A stretch of DNA of 46,725 bases from Thermoleophilaceae bacterium (GTDB lineage Bacteria; Actinomycetota; Thermoleophilia; Solirubrobacterales; JACPNS01): positions 1 through 46,725 of the forward strand of contig JAEMRJ010000004.1 of the NCBI GenBank assembly GCA_016463365.1, in the 5' to 3' direction. The position numbers and the translations under genes are program-made. Under the pieces are notes generated by a model that saw only the letters and a program-made list of their open reading frames with translations, ran no database searches and was not told the origin of the DNA. Numbering within the stretch: position 1 is the stretch's first letter; each line of letters starts with the position of its first letter. Below are positions 15,698-24,600 of this stretch, piece by piece.

Positions 15698-16393
15698 ATG
15701 ACCGACGGCGAGCACCCGACCAAAGACTTCCTGCCCAAAGGTCGGCTTGAAGCATTCGCGGACGGAGTGCTGGCAATCGTCATCACGCTGCTCGTGCTGG
15801 AACTGAAGGTTCCCGAGCTCGAGGGCAACGAAAGTCTGCTGCGTGCGCTGGCCGACGAGTGGCGCTCGTTCGCTGGATACCTGATCAGTTTTGTGTTCGT
15901 GGGCGGAGTGTGGATAGCCCACTCAAACGCCACTCGCCTGATCGCGCGCGGCGACGCAATCCTCTTTCGCCTGAACCTGCTTTTTCTGTTTTTCGTCTCA
16001 CTCCTTCCGTTCACGACGATTCTGATGACCGATCACCTCGGGGACAACAGCGAGGCGACCGCAGTTGCGATCTACGGTCTGGACCTGTTCATAGCGACTC
16101 TGATGCTCAACGCATTCATCGGCTACGCGGCCGACAACGACGCTCTCGTCGCCGACGAGGTCGCCGATCACGAGCTCTACGCCATCGTCCGGCAACGCCG
16201 CAAACTGCTCGGCCTGCAAGGCGCGGCCACAGTGACCGCATTCCTGCTTCCGGGCGTTGCGATCTTGTTGTACCTGCTCAGCGGTGTGGCGTTCATCGTT
16301 GCACCGTTGTTGTCGGCACGCAGCTCGCGCAGCCATCCGGCGGGCCTACGAGCGCGTTCGCAGAACGCCGGTGAAAAGGAGCCGCCAGCATGA
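15698..16393 (+). CDS. TMEM175-family potassium-channel-like membrane protein
   Basis: A 231-residue protein with about six membrane spans. The first span carries the family signature RLEAFADGVLAIVITLLVLE at about residues 16-35 (FADG in place of the more usual FSDG). A second basic/polar loop with HSNATRLIARGD follows the next span. Bacterial TMEM175 proteins of this size are K+-selective channels that work as tetramers. The gene ends in ATGA, overlapping the start of the DUF2252 gene, so the two are translationally coupled. Confidence 0.85.
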   Translation: MTDGEHPTKDFLPKGRLEAFADGVLAIVITLLVLELKVPELEGNESLLRALADEWRSFAGYLISFVFVGGVWIAHSNATRLIARGDAILFRLNLLFLFFVSLLPFTTILMTDHLGDNSEATAVAIYGLDLFIATLMLNAFIGYAADNDALVADEVADHELYAIVRQRRKLLGLQGAATVTAFLLPGVAILLYLLSGVAFIVAPLLSARSSRSHPAGLRARSQNAGEKEPPA

Positions 16394-17763
16394 GCTCAAC
16401 AGACACATCCATCGCGGCCGAACAACGTCTGCAGGGGCGCCAGCGAAGGCGCGAGGTGTCCCGCGAAGCGGTTGCCGCCTGGTCGTTCCCGCCAGACCGA
16501 CCCGACCCTGTCGAAACCGTTGTCCAGGAGGACGCTGACAGGGTTCCGGAGCTGGTTCCGATCCGACACGCCCGGATGGCCGCCTCGCCGTTCGCCTTCT
16601 TCCGCGGCTCGGCGTCGATCATGGCGGCGGACCTCGCCGACTGCCCGTCGAGCGGAATCGAAGTGCAGTCGTGCGGCGACGCACACCTCGCAAACTTCGG
16701 CGTGTTTGCCACACCCGAACGTCGACTGGTCTTTGATCTCAACGATTTTGACGAAACGCTCCAAGCTCCATTCGAGTGGGATGTCAAGCGCCTGGCCGCG
16801 AGTTTCGTGGTCGCGGCCAAGGCACTCGGAGTCGGTAAGTCCGGGCAGGAATCGCTCGCAGGGGCTGCGGTCCGCCAGTACCGGCTGGCGATCTTGCGCG
16901 ACGCCGAACGGCCTCTGCTCGACGTGTGGTTTCAAAGTGTTCCCGTTGACACGTTGGTCGAGCAGCTGCTTTCGCGTGCGGGCAAACAGGCCCGACAACG
17001 CGCCAAGCAGGGCTTGCGCAAGACTCGCGGCCGCACCAATCTCGGGGCGCTCGGCCGATTCGCAGAGCTCACTGACGACGGGTGGCGAATAAAGCCGCAG
17101 CCTCCGCTTATTCAGACCTACGAGCGCACCGCCCGCGACGAGAAGCGGGTGGCAGCAATGTTCAGCAAGTATGCGAACACACTTTCTCCTGAGCGCCAGC
17201 AGCTCTTCTCGTCATACCGCCTCGCTGATTTCGCCCGCAAGGTCGTTGGCGTCGGCTCCGTCGGGACAGAGGCATTCATGTTTCTCTTCATCGGGCCCCA
17301 GGGCGACGATCCGCTTTTCCTCCAGCTCAAGCAGGCCGGCACGTCATGTCTTGCCAAGTACGTCGATCAACCACCTGCTCGCCACGAAGGCCAGCGGATC
17401 GTCGACGGGCAACGCGCGATGCAGGCCGCCAGTGACGCCTTTCTGGGCTGGACAAGCGGCGGGACGAAGAACGCTCAGCACTTCTACGTGCGGCAACTCC
17501 GCGACATGAAAGGTTCCGCGAACCTCGACCGGATGTCTCGCGCAGAGCTCGACGTCTACGCCAAGCTCTGCGGCGAGACACTCGCGCGCGCCCACGCGCG
17601 CTCCGGACGGGCTCCTGCGATCGCCGGCTATGTCGGCAGAGGCGAAGTGTTCGAGCGGAAGCTGGCCCGATCTGCGGTCAAATATGCGCGGCAGACGGAA
17701 AGCGACCACGCAGCGTTTGTCCAGGCGAGCGAGAGTGGACGCCTCGCAGTCCAGAGCGCGTGA
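16390..17763 (+). CDS. DUF2252-family protein
   Basis: A 457-residue cytosolic protein with the DUF2252 hallmarks: FFRG at 70-73, GDAHLANFG at 96-104, FDLNDFDE at 115-122 and WDVKRLA at 130-136, then a helical C-terminal part with a late HARSG segment. The family has a distant kinase-like look (a D-x-H-x-x-N loop and a DxND-like motif) but its reaction is unknown. Translational coupling to the TMEM175-like channel gene, by a 4-nt overlap, suggests a shared function or regulation. Confidence 0.88.
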   Translation: MSSTDTSIAAEQRLQGRQRRREVSREAVAAWSFPPDRPDPVETVVQEDADRVPELVPIRHARMAASPFAFFRGSASIMAADLADCPSSGIEVQSCGDAHLANFGVFATPERRLVFDLNDFDETLQAPFEWDVKRLAASFVVAAKALGVGKSGQESLAGAAVRQYRLAILRDAERPLLDVWFQSVPVDTLVEQLLSRAGKQARQRAKQGLRKTRGRTNLGALGRFAELTDDGWRIKPQPPLIQTYERTARDEKRVAAMFSKYANTLSPERQQLFSSYRLADFARKVVGVGSVGTEAFMFLFIGPQGDDPLFLQLKQAGTSCLAKYVDQPPARHEGQRIVDGQRAMQAASDAFLGWTSGGTKNAQHFYVRQLRDMKGSANLDRMSRAELDVYAKLCGETLARAHARSGRAPAIAGYVGRGEVFERKLARSAVKYARQTESDHAAFVQASESGRLAVQSA

Positions 17764-17844
17764 ACGGTATGCCGGCTGTCGGCGCGATCGGCGAGTTGCC
17801 TGTTCTGCTCAGCAGGCTTTCCGACGAACGCTGATCATGCATCA

Positions 17845-17872
17845 GGCTGGCTGACCGGGCATTCAGCCAGCC
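17845..17872. terminator. Bidirectional hairpin between convergent genes
   Basis: GGCTGGCTGA (17845-17854) pairs perfectly with TCAGCCAGCC (17863-17872) across an 8-nt loop; the right arm contains the stop codon of the minus-strand gene. A smaller hairpin CTGAT/ATCAG lies at 17831-17845. No U-tract, so efficiency is uncertain. Confidence 0.5.
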
Positions 17873-18336
17873 GTCGTGGTTCCGCCGACCAGGCGCCGAT
17901 CGCTCTCGCGCCACGAGAGCGTCGCGACCATCGCGAGAAATGCCTGTTGGTCGGCAGTGAACGCTTCTGCGTTGATCAGCTCGACGCGCGCGATCGGGAA
18001 TCCGACCCCGCGAATCTGGGCAACGAGATGACCGTCATCGTCCTCCACCGTCGAATGGTTCACGCCCAGGCTCGGCTGGTCGAGCACGTATTCCTGGCCG
18101 GCGATCACGAGCTGCCAGCGATGGTGCTGACTCGCTCCGAATCCGATCGTGGTGTCGCCTTCAAGAAACCAGACCTTCTCTTTGTCCGTGCGAATTTCGA
18201 AGTCACGCCCGGCGCAGCGGAGGTCGAGCGCCTTTCGCGTCGTTCTGGTTCCGCTGGGTCGGACAAAGCGATACGGCCCCTCGCCCGAGTCGCACTCGAA
18301 CACACTCGAGGCGCGAAAACGCCGTTTGAACTCCAC
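17863..18336 (-). CDS. Hypothetical protein, possibly LURP-one/scramblase-like beta-barrel
   Basis: About 157 residues if started at GTG 18336, five bases below the end of the ABC1 gene; an ATG at 18366 would overlap that gene. It is a strand-rich, soluble protein with alternating polar and hydrophobic residues (FECDSGEGPYRF, DFEIRTDKEKVWFLEGDTTIGF, HLVAQIRGVGFPIARVELINAEAF) and a C-terminal helix. The pattern loosely recalls LURP-one/tubby-like folds, but I do not recognise the family. It probably sits in one transcript with the upstream ABC1-family gene. Confidence 0.65.
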   Translation of the reverse strand: MEFKRRFRASSVFECDSGEGPYRFVRPSGTRTTRKALDLRCAGRDFEIRTDKEKVWFLEGDTTIGFGASQHHRWQLVIAGQEYVLDQPSLGVNHSTVEDDDGHLVAQIRGVGFPIARVELINAEAFTADQQAFLAMVATLSWRESDRRLVGGTTTAG

Positions 18337-18340
18337 CGGC

Positions 18341-19759
18341 TCAGTCCGGCCGGTACATCGGCGCACGCGAGTGCCCGCGCTCCTCGAAGTACGCCCACTC
18401 CTCTTCGCCCAGCGGGGTCGAGGGTTTCTCTGCGAACCACCATTCGCGGCCGATCCGCGTCCAGTTGGCGCTCGCTCCCAGGCGACCGAGCACGGCGAGC
18501 ACGCCGGTCTCCATGCGGCGACCCATCAACTCGTCAGCCGGCAGCGATGCAGTGCGGACCAGCTCAAAGTACTGACCGCGTGGGTCGCTCAACGCGCTGA
18601 TCGCCTTCATCACGTACTTTCGCGTGATCTTCTGCTTCTTGCCTGACAGGTACCAACCGCCCACAAGTTTCATGTGGTCCATCAGCAGCTCGACATTGAA
18701 GTTTTTGCGGTCCTTGATGAATCCGAGCTCCTCCATGTGGATGGCGAAGCTCTCCGGATCCTCGTTGAAGACTGCGGTGATGACCGCCACCTGGAGCGCC
18801 ATCTGCCGCTCGCCCAGCCGCTTGGTCATGCCGTAGTCGATGAAGGCGACGCGGCCGTCATCCATCCACAGGTAGTTGCCCGGGTGCGCATCGGCGTTGA
18901 GCTGGTGCAGGTGGTAGATCGAGCCGAATGCGTAGCGATAGATGATCTCGCCGAAGCGATCGCGCTTGGGCTGAGGGAGATTCATGACATCGTCAAATCC
19001 GATCCCCTCGACCCACTCGCTGACCATCACGCGCTCGCGCGAAAGCTCGGTGACGACCTCGGGGACCTTGATGAACGGGTGGTCGCGGTAGGCGCGGGCG
19101 AAGCGACGCTGATTCTGCGCCTCCAGCTCGTAATCGAGCTCTTCAAGCACTCGGGCCTTGAGCTCCTTGGCCACGGCGCGCGCGTCGAGCCCCGGCGCGA
19201 CCATTCGCCCGAAGCGCAAGAAGAGCGCGGCGTTCTCGACGTCCGCCCGCAGGGCGTCGGCGATGTCCGGGTACTGGATCTTCACCGCGACATCGCGGCC
19301 GTCCTTCAGCGTTGCGCGGTGCACCTGCCCGATCGAGGCAGCGGCGGTCGCCTCCTGATCAAAATCCTTGAACAGCCTGTTGACGGGCAGATCCCACTGG
19401 TCGTCGAGTACCGACTTGACCTTCTTCCACGACATCGCCGGGGCGTTCTGGCGCAGCGTGCCCAGTTCGCGCTGGTAGATCTCCCGATACTCCTCGGGAA
19501 GCATGTCCACGTCGATGATCGAGGCCATCTGCGCGACCTTCACCGCAGCGCCCTTCAATGAGCCGAGAGTCTTGACCATCTCTTCGGCCGACTGCGTGTG
19601 CCGTTTCTCCAGCGCAGCCTGCCCGCCCTCGTCACCACGCAGCACATTCGCCGAGGCGGTGCCGGCGAGTCGTATCCCCTGTCCGCCCAACGCCTTGCCG
19701 ACGCGCGCAGCGCGACCGAAGCGGCTCTTAGAAATCGCGCGGTCATCCTTGTCGGCCAC
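18341..19759 (-). CDS. ABC1/UbiB (AarF/ADCK) atypical kinase-like protein
   Basis: A 472-residue cytosolic protein with ABC1 motifs in order: K74-V-A-Q77 (the KxGQ motif with Ala for Gly), the Ala-rich loop AAASIGQVHRA at 139-149, VAVK with K160, ELDYE near 207-211, the catalytic-loop equivalent NADAHPGNY at 288-296 and DYG at 308-310 in place of DFG. UbiB-type proteins are ATPases linked to isoprenoid quinone or lipid metabolism; the substrate here is unknown. No C-terminal membrane helices are seen. TAGGCT at 19766-19771 lies six bases before the GTG start on the minus strand, fitting a leaderless transcript. Confidence 0.9.
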   Translation of the reverse strand: MADKDDRAISKSRFGRAARVGKALGGQGIRLAGTASANVLRGDEGGQAALEKRHTQSAEEMVKTLGSLKGAAVKVAQMASIIDVDMLPEEYREIYQRELGTLRQNAPAMSWKKVKSVLDDQWDLPVNRLFKDFDQEATAAASIGQVHRATLKDGRDVAVKIQYPDIADALRADVENAALFLRFGRMVAPGLDARAVAKELKARVLEELDYELEAQNQRRFARAYRDHPFIKVPEVVTELSRERVMVSEWVEGIGFDDVMNLPQPKRDRFGEIIYRYAFGSIYHLHQLNADAHPGNYLWMDDGRVAFIDYGMTKRLGERQMALQVAVITAVFNEDPESFAIHMEELGFIKDRKNFNVELLMDHMKLVGGWYLSGKKQKITRKYVMKAISALSDPRGQYFELVRTASLPADELMGRRMETGVLAVLGRLGASANWTRIGREWWFAEKPSTPLGEEEWAYFEERGHSRAPMYRPD

Positions 19760-19837
19760 AGCGTCAGCCTAGACGCCCCGCCCTCCAGCAAGGCCTTTAT
19801 AAACCCAAACTCCACCCACGCTGTAGAGCGCTCGGGG

Positions 19838-19890
19838 ATATGTGTGTCCCCCCCGCAGGCGGCGTCGCCGCCGAGGAGGGACATACATAT
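19838..19890. repeat. Long nested palindrome in the ABC1-rplY divergent gap
   Basis: ATATGTGTGTCCC (19838-19850) pairs with GGGACATACATAT (19878-19890) with one G-U, and inside it GGCGGC (19858-19863) pairs with GCCGCC (19867-19872). It lies between divergent promoters (TAGGCT at 19766-19771 on the minus strand and TAAAAT at 19918-19923 on the plus strand). It could be a repeated palindromic element or a regulator site. Confidence 0.6.
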
Positions 19891-19933
19891 CGCCGAAGAG
19901 ACGACTCCACAACCCGCTAAAATCGCGCCCCGC

Positions 19934-20596
19934 ATGTCAGACGACCGCCAAACAATCGAACTTTCCGCGCGCGAAACCTTTGGTTCCCGCGAAGGCCGCC
20001 GCCTCCGTAAGACCGGGAACGTCCCCGGAATCCTCTACGGCCGCGGCCGCGACCCGCAAGCATTCAGCGTCAACGAGCACGACCTTCGCGCAACCCTGAA
20101 GGCCGGCCACGCCCTCTTTGACGCCCAGCTCGCCGGTGACTCGGTTCCGGTGATCGTCAAGGACCAACAGCACCACCCCGTGCGTGGCGACTTCACGCAC
20201 ATCGATCTTCTCGAGGTAGACCTCAAGCAGGTCATCGAATCGCTCGTCGCCGTCGAGCTGACCGGCGTCGAAGAGGCCCCCGGCGTTGTCCAGGGCGGTG
20301 TGCTCGACCAGGTCACGCGCGAACTCAACGTCGAGGCGCTGCCGACCGACATCCCGGACTCAATCGTGATCGACGTCTCCCACCTCGAACTGAACGAGAC
20401 CTACATGCTTTCGCAGGTGACGACGATCCCGTCAGAGCTCACGGTGCTCGACGACGCCGAGGAGACCGTCATCGCGACAGTCACCCCGCCGTCAAAGGCC
20501 GAGGCGCCAGAGACCGTCGAAGAAGAGACCGAGGTTGTCGGCGAAGGCGAAGCTGCCGCCGAGGGCACCGGCGACGGCGAATCCTCAGACGACTAG
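19934..20596 (+). CDS. rplY: 50S ribosomal protein L25 (general stress protein Ctc form)
   Basis: A 220-residue two-domain Ctc-type L25: an N-terminal 5S-rRNA-binding domain (about 1-95, with SREGRRLRKTGNVPGILYGRG) and a C-terminal beta domain (about 100-190), then an acidic Glu/Asp-rich tail. The ATG at 19934 is chosen because the family starts just before the ELSAR motif; the open frame upstream is non-coding leader. TAAAAT at 19918-19923 may be its -10 box. The gene pair rplY-pth is conserved in many bacteria and both act in translation. Confidence 0.95.
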   Translation: MSDDRQTIELSARETFGSREGRRLRKTGNVPGILYGRGRDPQAFSVNEHDLRATLKAGHALFDAQLAGDSVPVIVKDQQHHPVRGDFTHIDLLEVDLKQVIESLVAVELTGVEEAPGVVQGGVLDQVTRELNVEALPTDIPDSIVIDVSHLELNETYMLSQVTTIPSELTVLDDAEETVIATVTPPSKAEAPETVEEETEVVGEGEAAAEGTGDGESSDD

Positions 20597-20626
20597 TCCG
20601 TCAGGGCTCTCCGTAGCCTTCTTCAG

Positions 20627-21202
20627 ATGAGCATCTTCAAGCGCGGCAGCAAGCCCGTCCCGGCCGACTGGCTGATCGTCGGGCTCGGAAATCCGGGCAA
20701 GCGCTACGCGCGCACGCGCCACAACATCGGCGAGATGGCCGCCGAGCGTCTGATCGAGCAGTTCGACCTGGGCAAGCCGAAATCACGCTATCGCGGCGCG
20801 TTCGTCGACGGCCGGCTCGGGGCCGGTGGCCCGCGCGTCGCCGTTCTCGTCCCGGAGACCTACATGAACGAGAGTGGCCAGTCGGTCGGCCCGGCTCGCG
20901 GAGAACTGCGCGTCGAGCCGGACCACGTCGTCGTGATCCACGACGAGATCGATTTTGCCTTCGGTCGGATCGAGAGCAAGCTCGGCGGCGGCCACGGTGG
21001 ACACAACGGGCTGCGTTCCATCAAGAACGGGCTCGGAACCGCCGACTTTCGCCGTGTGCGCGTGGGCGTGGGGCGGCCCGATTCGACCGATCCCGAGATC
21101 GTCTCATCGTGGGTTCTGGGAAAATTCGACGAACCCAGAGCGCAGGTCGACGCGTTGGTCGACGACGCCGTGCGCGAAACGCTGCGCCAGATCGGCGTTT
21201 AG
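20627..21202 (+). CDS. pth: Peptidyl-tRNA hydrolase
   Basis: A 191-residue enzyme that releases peptides from prematurely dropped peptidyl-tRNA. Seen: GNPG with N22, TRHNIG with the catalytic H32, the VPETYMNESG motif at about 75-84, HDEIDF with D106, and GGGHGGHNGLRSI with N127. Length and motifs are standard. It follows rplY by 30 nt, but TAGCCT at 20614-20619, seven bases before the ATG, suggests it may also have its own start point. The stop codon overlaps that of the convergent small gene by four bases. Confidence 0.97.
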   Translation: MSIFKRGSKPVPADWLIVGLGNPGKRYARTRHNIGEMAAERLIEQFDLGKPKSRYRGAFVDGRLGAGGPRVAVLVPETYMNESGQSVGPARGELRVEPDHVVVIHDEIDFAFGRIESKLGGGHGGHNGLRSIKNGLGTADFRRVRVGVGRPDSTDPEIVSSWVLGKFDEPRAQVDALVDDAVRETLRQIGV

Positions 21203-21525
21203 AACAGCGTCTCCGACTGCGTGGGCCGTTCTGGGCGTGAACGCGCAGGACGCCCGGGAGCTGTGGCCTTTGCCATGCTGCGCCGCGGCTCGACACGGAT
21301 CCCGCCGTATGGGCGCTTGTTCGTGAGCGAGAGCTGCTTCTCCGAAGGAGCGAGCATCACGCGCTGTTTGCGTGCTTCAGCGCGCACAGCTGCCTCTGAG
21401 CGACGCAGCTTCTTGGCGATCTTTTCGGCCGGAACCTGATGTTCCGCCATGAGTTCCAGTCGCATTCTGTCTGCGCCGGTCCAAGCACGCCCCGTACGGG
21501 CCTGTTGTCTGGTGACTTTTCTCAT
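21199..21525 (-). CDS. Small basic HTH-like protein downstream of a LexA box
   Basis: About 108 residues from the ATG at 21525 (GTG at 21531 and TTG at 21534 are alternatives). The middle, RMRLELMAEHQVPAEKIA then KLRRSEAAVRAEARKQ, looks like a helix-turn-helix of the sigma-region-4/SANT-like kind seen in small proteins that bind DNA; both ends are very basic. On the minus strand, TAGATT at 21533-21538 lies seven bases before the ATG, and the perfect LexA palindrome at 21552-21567 falls over the expected -35 position. SOS control is therefore likely. I do not recognise a named family. Confidence 0.65.
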   Translation of the reverse strand: MRKVTRQQARTGRAWTGADRMRLELMAEHQVPAEKIAKKLRRSEAAVRAEARKQRVMLAPSEKQLSLTNKRPYGGIRVEPRRSMAKATAPGRPARSRPERPTQSETLF

Positions 21526-21551
21526 ACTCACCAATCTATGGTTCGGGCCGG

Positions 21552-21567
21552 ACGAACATATGTTCGT
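21552..21567. promoter_or_regulatory. LexA-binding SOS box
   Basis: ACGAACATATGTTCGT is a perfect 16-bp palindrome and contains the CGAAC-N4-GTTCG consensus of Gram-positive and actinobacterial LexA. It lies 27 bp from the ATG of the small minus-strand HTH gene and 121 bp before the mfd start. Position over the -35 of the minus-strand promoter favours the small gene as the main target; mfd may also be affected. Confidence 0.85.
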
Positions 21568-21688
21568 GTCTGGCCGTCGTCGGTCTCTGGCGTTTTCCTG
21601 CCTGACCGCTCACTTATGTAAACACCAATTTGGGCTTTTTGTTGCTGCGATTTTGTGAACGTTTCACCGCATAGAGTCTCGGCCTCAC

Positions 21689-24600
21689 GTGAGCGCGCTA
21701 GCTCTGCCAGTACGACAAGTAGAAGACGACGAGCTGTTCAATGCACTCGGCGGCGCTTCCGCACGGGTTTTCGTCTCGCAGGCATTCACGCCGTTCACGC
21801 TCGCAGTCGCGGCTCAGCGCTTCGCTCCCGGACGCACCGCGCTGATCGTCGCGGCGGACGACACCGCCGCGCGCGACCTTGCGGCGGACCTCTCGGCCTA
21901 CCTTCCGGGCAGATCCGTGCGTTCGTATCCCGCGCGCGGAGTGATGTACGAATCACACCTGGAGCCGCCACCGCACCTGGTCGGACTGCGCATCGCGGCG
22001 CTCGACTCATTGACCGCCGGCGGCTCTGACGCGATCGTCGTAGTCAGCGCCGGCGCGCTGGCCGAGCGAGTGCCCGACCCGGCGCTCAGGCCCCACGGTT
22101 TCAAGCTCGAACGCGGAGGCGTCGCCGAACTCGACGAACTTGCGCGCGACCTCGTGGCCAGCGGCTACGAGCGGGTCGACCGAGTGGAGGACCGCGGCCA
22201 GTTCGCAACGCGCGGTGACATCCTCGACGTCTTTCCCGCGACCGGCGACAACGCCGTGCGAATCGAGTTCTTCGACATCGAGATCGAATCGCTGCGCCGC
22301 TTCTCGACGTTCACGCAGCGCTCGCTCGAGGACGTCGAGTCTGTCGAGATCGAGCCGGCGACCGAACTCGCCGCCGAATATCGCGAGGACGCCACGCAGG
22401 CGCTCGCCGATCAGGAGGAGGGCGACGACTCCCACCCCGCAGACATCGCCGAGCTGCTGCCGATCGATCGATTCCACGCGCTGCTCGACCTTGCGCCCGA
22501 CGATGCCTGGCTTGCCGTTGCCGCCCGCGAGGACGTCGAGTCGGCGCTGACCGAACTCGGCTCCGATGTCGAGGCGACCTACCAGGACCCGACCGGCCAC
22601 GGGCTCTACGTTCCGCCGGAGGAACTGCTCGCGCAGATCGATCAGGGGGCGGATCTGACGATCAGCAATCTCGTCGCCGAGCCCGGCGCCGCGGAGCTGC
22701 GAGCGGAGCACCCGGGAAGCATGGCGCGCAGCTTCGACGCCGCGGAGATCGAGCTCGAGAAGCTCCAGCGCAGCGGCTACCGCACGATCATCGCGTGGAG
22801 CCGCAAATCCGAACTCGAGCGCGCCCAGTACAACCTCGCGCGCGTCAAGCCGCGGGCGCTCGATGAGTCAGACGACCAGCGCGAGTGGACGGGCGTCTTC
22901 TTCGCCCGGCAGACGCTGCGCGAAGGTTTCGTCTCGCCGGCGCTCAAGCTCGCCGTGATCCCCGACCGGCTGCTGCTCAGGACGGCGGGCCGAAGCGCCG
23001 CGAAGACAAGCGCGCGCGGGCGTATAGCGAGCTTCGCCGACCTCGCAGTCGGCGACATCGTCGTTCACGAGGACCACGGAATCGCCAAGTTCGACGGCTT
23101 TGAGACCAAGGCCGTCGCCGGCATCACTCGCGACTACCTCACGCTGCTCTATCGCGGCGATGACAAGGTCTTTCTGCCGGCCGACCAACTGCACAAGGTC
23201 AGCCGCTACTTCGGCGCGGCGGGCCCGGACGGGGTCAACCTCAGCAAGCTCGGCGGCAAGGCCTGGGAGAACCTCAAATCCCGCGCCCGCAAGGCGGCGC
23301 ACGAGCTCGCCGGAGAGCTGATCAATCTCTACGCGGCTCGCCGGCGCGCGATCGGCTTTGCCTTCAGCGCGGACAACGAGATGCAGCGCCAGTTCGAGGA
23401 CGCTTTCCCCTACCAGGAGACGCGCGATCAGCTCGATGCGATCGAGCGCGTCAAGGAAGGGATGGAGTCGCCGCAACCGATGGACATCCTGATCTGCGGC
23501 GACGTGGGATTCGGCAAGACCGAGGTCGCCCTGCGCGCAGCGTTCAAGGCAGTGCAGGACAGCAAACAGGTGATGATCCTCGCGCCGACCACGATCCTCA
23601 CCCAGCAGCACTTCGGGACCTTCAGCGAACGCATGCGCGACTTCCCCATCACGGTCGACTTCGTCAGCCGGTTTCGCAGCAAAGCTGAGCAGAAAGAGTC
23701 GTTGAAGAAGTTCGAAGAGGGCGCCGTCGACATCATGATCGGCACGCACCGGCTGCTCTCGGCCGACGTGCGGCCCAAGGACCTCGGCCTGATCGTCGTC
23801 GATGAAGAGCAGCGCTTCGGAGTCAAACAGAAGGAGCTCCTGCGCCAGCTGCGCATGCAGACCGACGTCATCAGCCTCTCCGCCACGCCGATCCCGCGCA
23901 CGCTGCAGATGTCGATGGCGGGCATGCGCGAGATCGCAGTGATCGCAACGCCGCCCGAGGGCCGCCGCCCGGTGCGCACGCATGTCGGCGAGTGGGACGA
24001 AGAGGTTGTCAAGCAGGCGCTCCAGCGCGAACATGATCGCGGCGGGCAGTCGCTCTACATGCACGACCTCGTCGGGACGATCGACGAAACCGCCGATCGC
24101 ATCCGCGCTCTGATGCCCGAGCTGCGCGTCAACGTCGTGCACGGTCAGCTCGACGAACACACGCTCGAAGAGCGGATGATGGGCTTCATCCGTGGCGAGT
24201 ACGAGTGCCTGGTCTGCACCACGATCGTCGAATCGGGCCTCGACATCCCGTCGGCCAACACGTTGATCGTTGAGCGCGCCGACAAGCTGGGGCTTTCGCA
24301 GGCCTACCAGATTCGCGGCCGCGTCGGCCGTGGTCGCGAGCGCGCGTTCGCCTATTTCCTCTATCCGGGTGCGGCTGCGCTGACACAGGTCGCCGGCAGC
24401 CGCCTGGCGACGCTGGCCGACCACACCGAGCTCGGCAGCGGATTCAAGGTGGCAATGCGCGACCTCGAGATCCGCGGAGCCGGCAATCTGCTCGGAGAGG
24501 AACAGTCAGGGCACATAGCGGCGGTTGGTTTCGATCTGTACGTGTCGATGATCGACGCAGCCGTCGCCGAGCTCGAGGGCAAGGGCGACGCCGAATCTCA

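Noticed and set aside
22868..24424. Long open frame on the minus strand inside mfd (518 codons)
   Set aside because: It lies fully antisense to clear Mfd motifs. Its residues are dominated by Arg, Asp, Leu, Val and Ala, as expected for the mirror frame of a GC-rich gene. No start signal or family motif.
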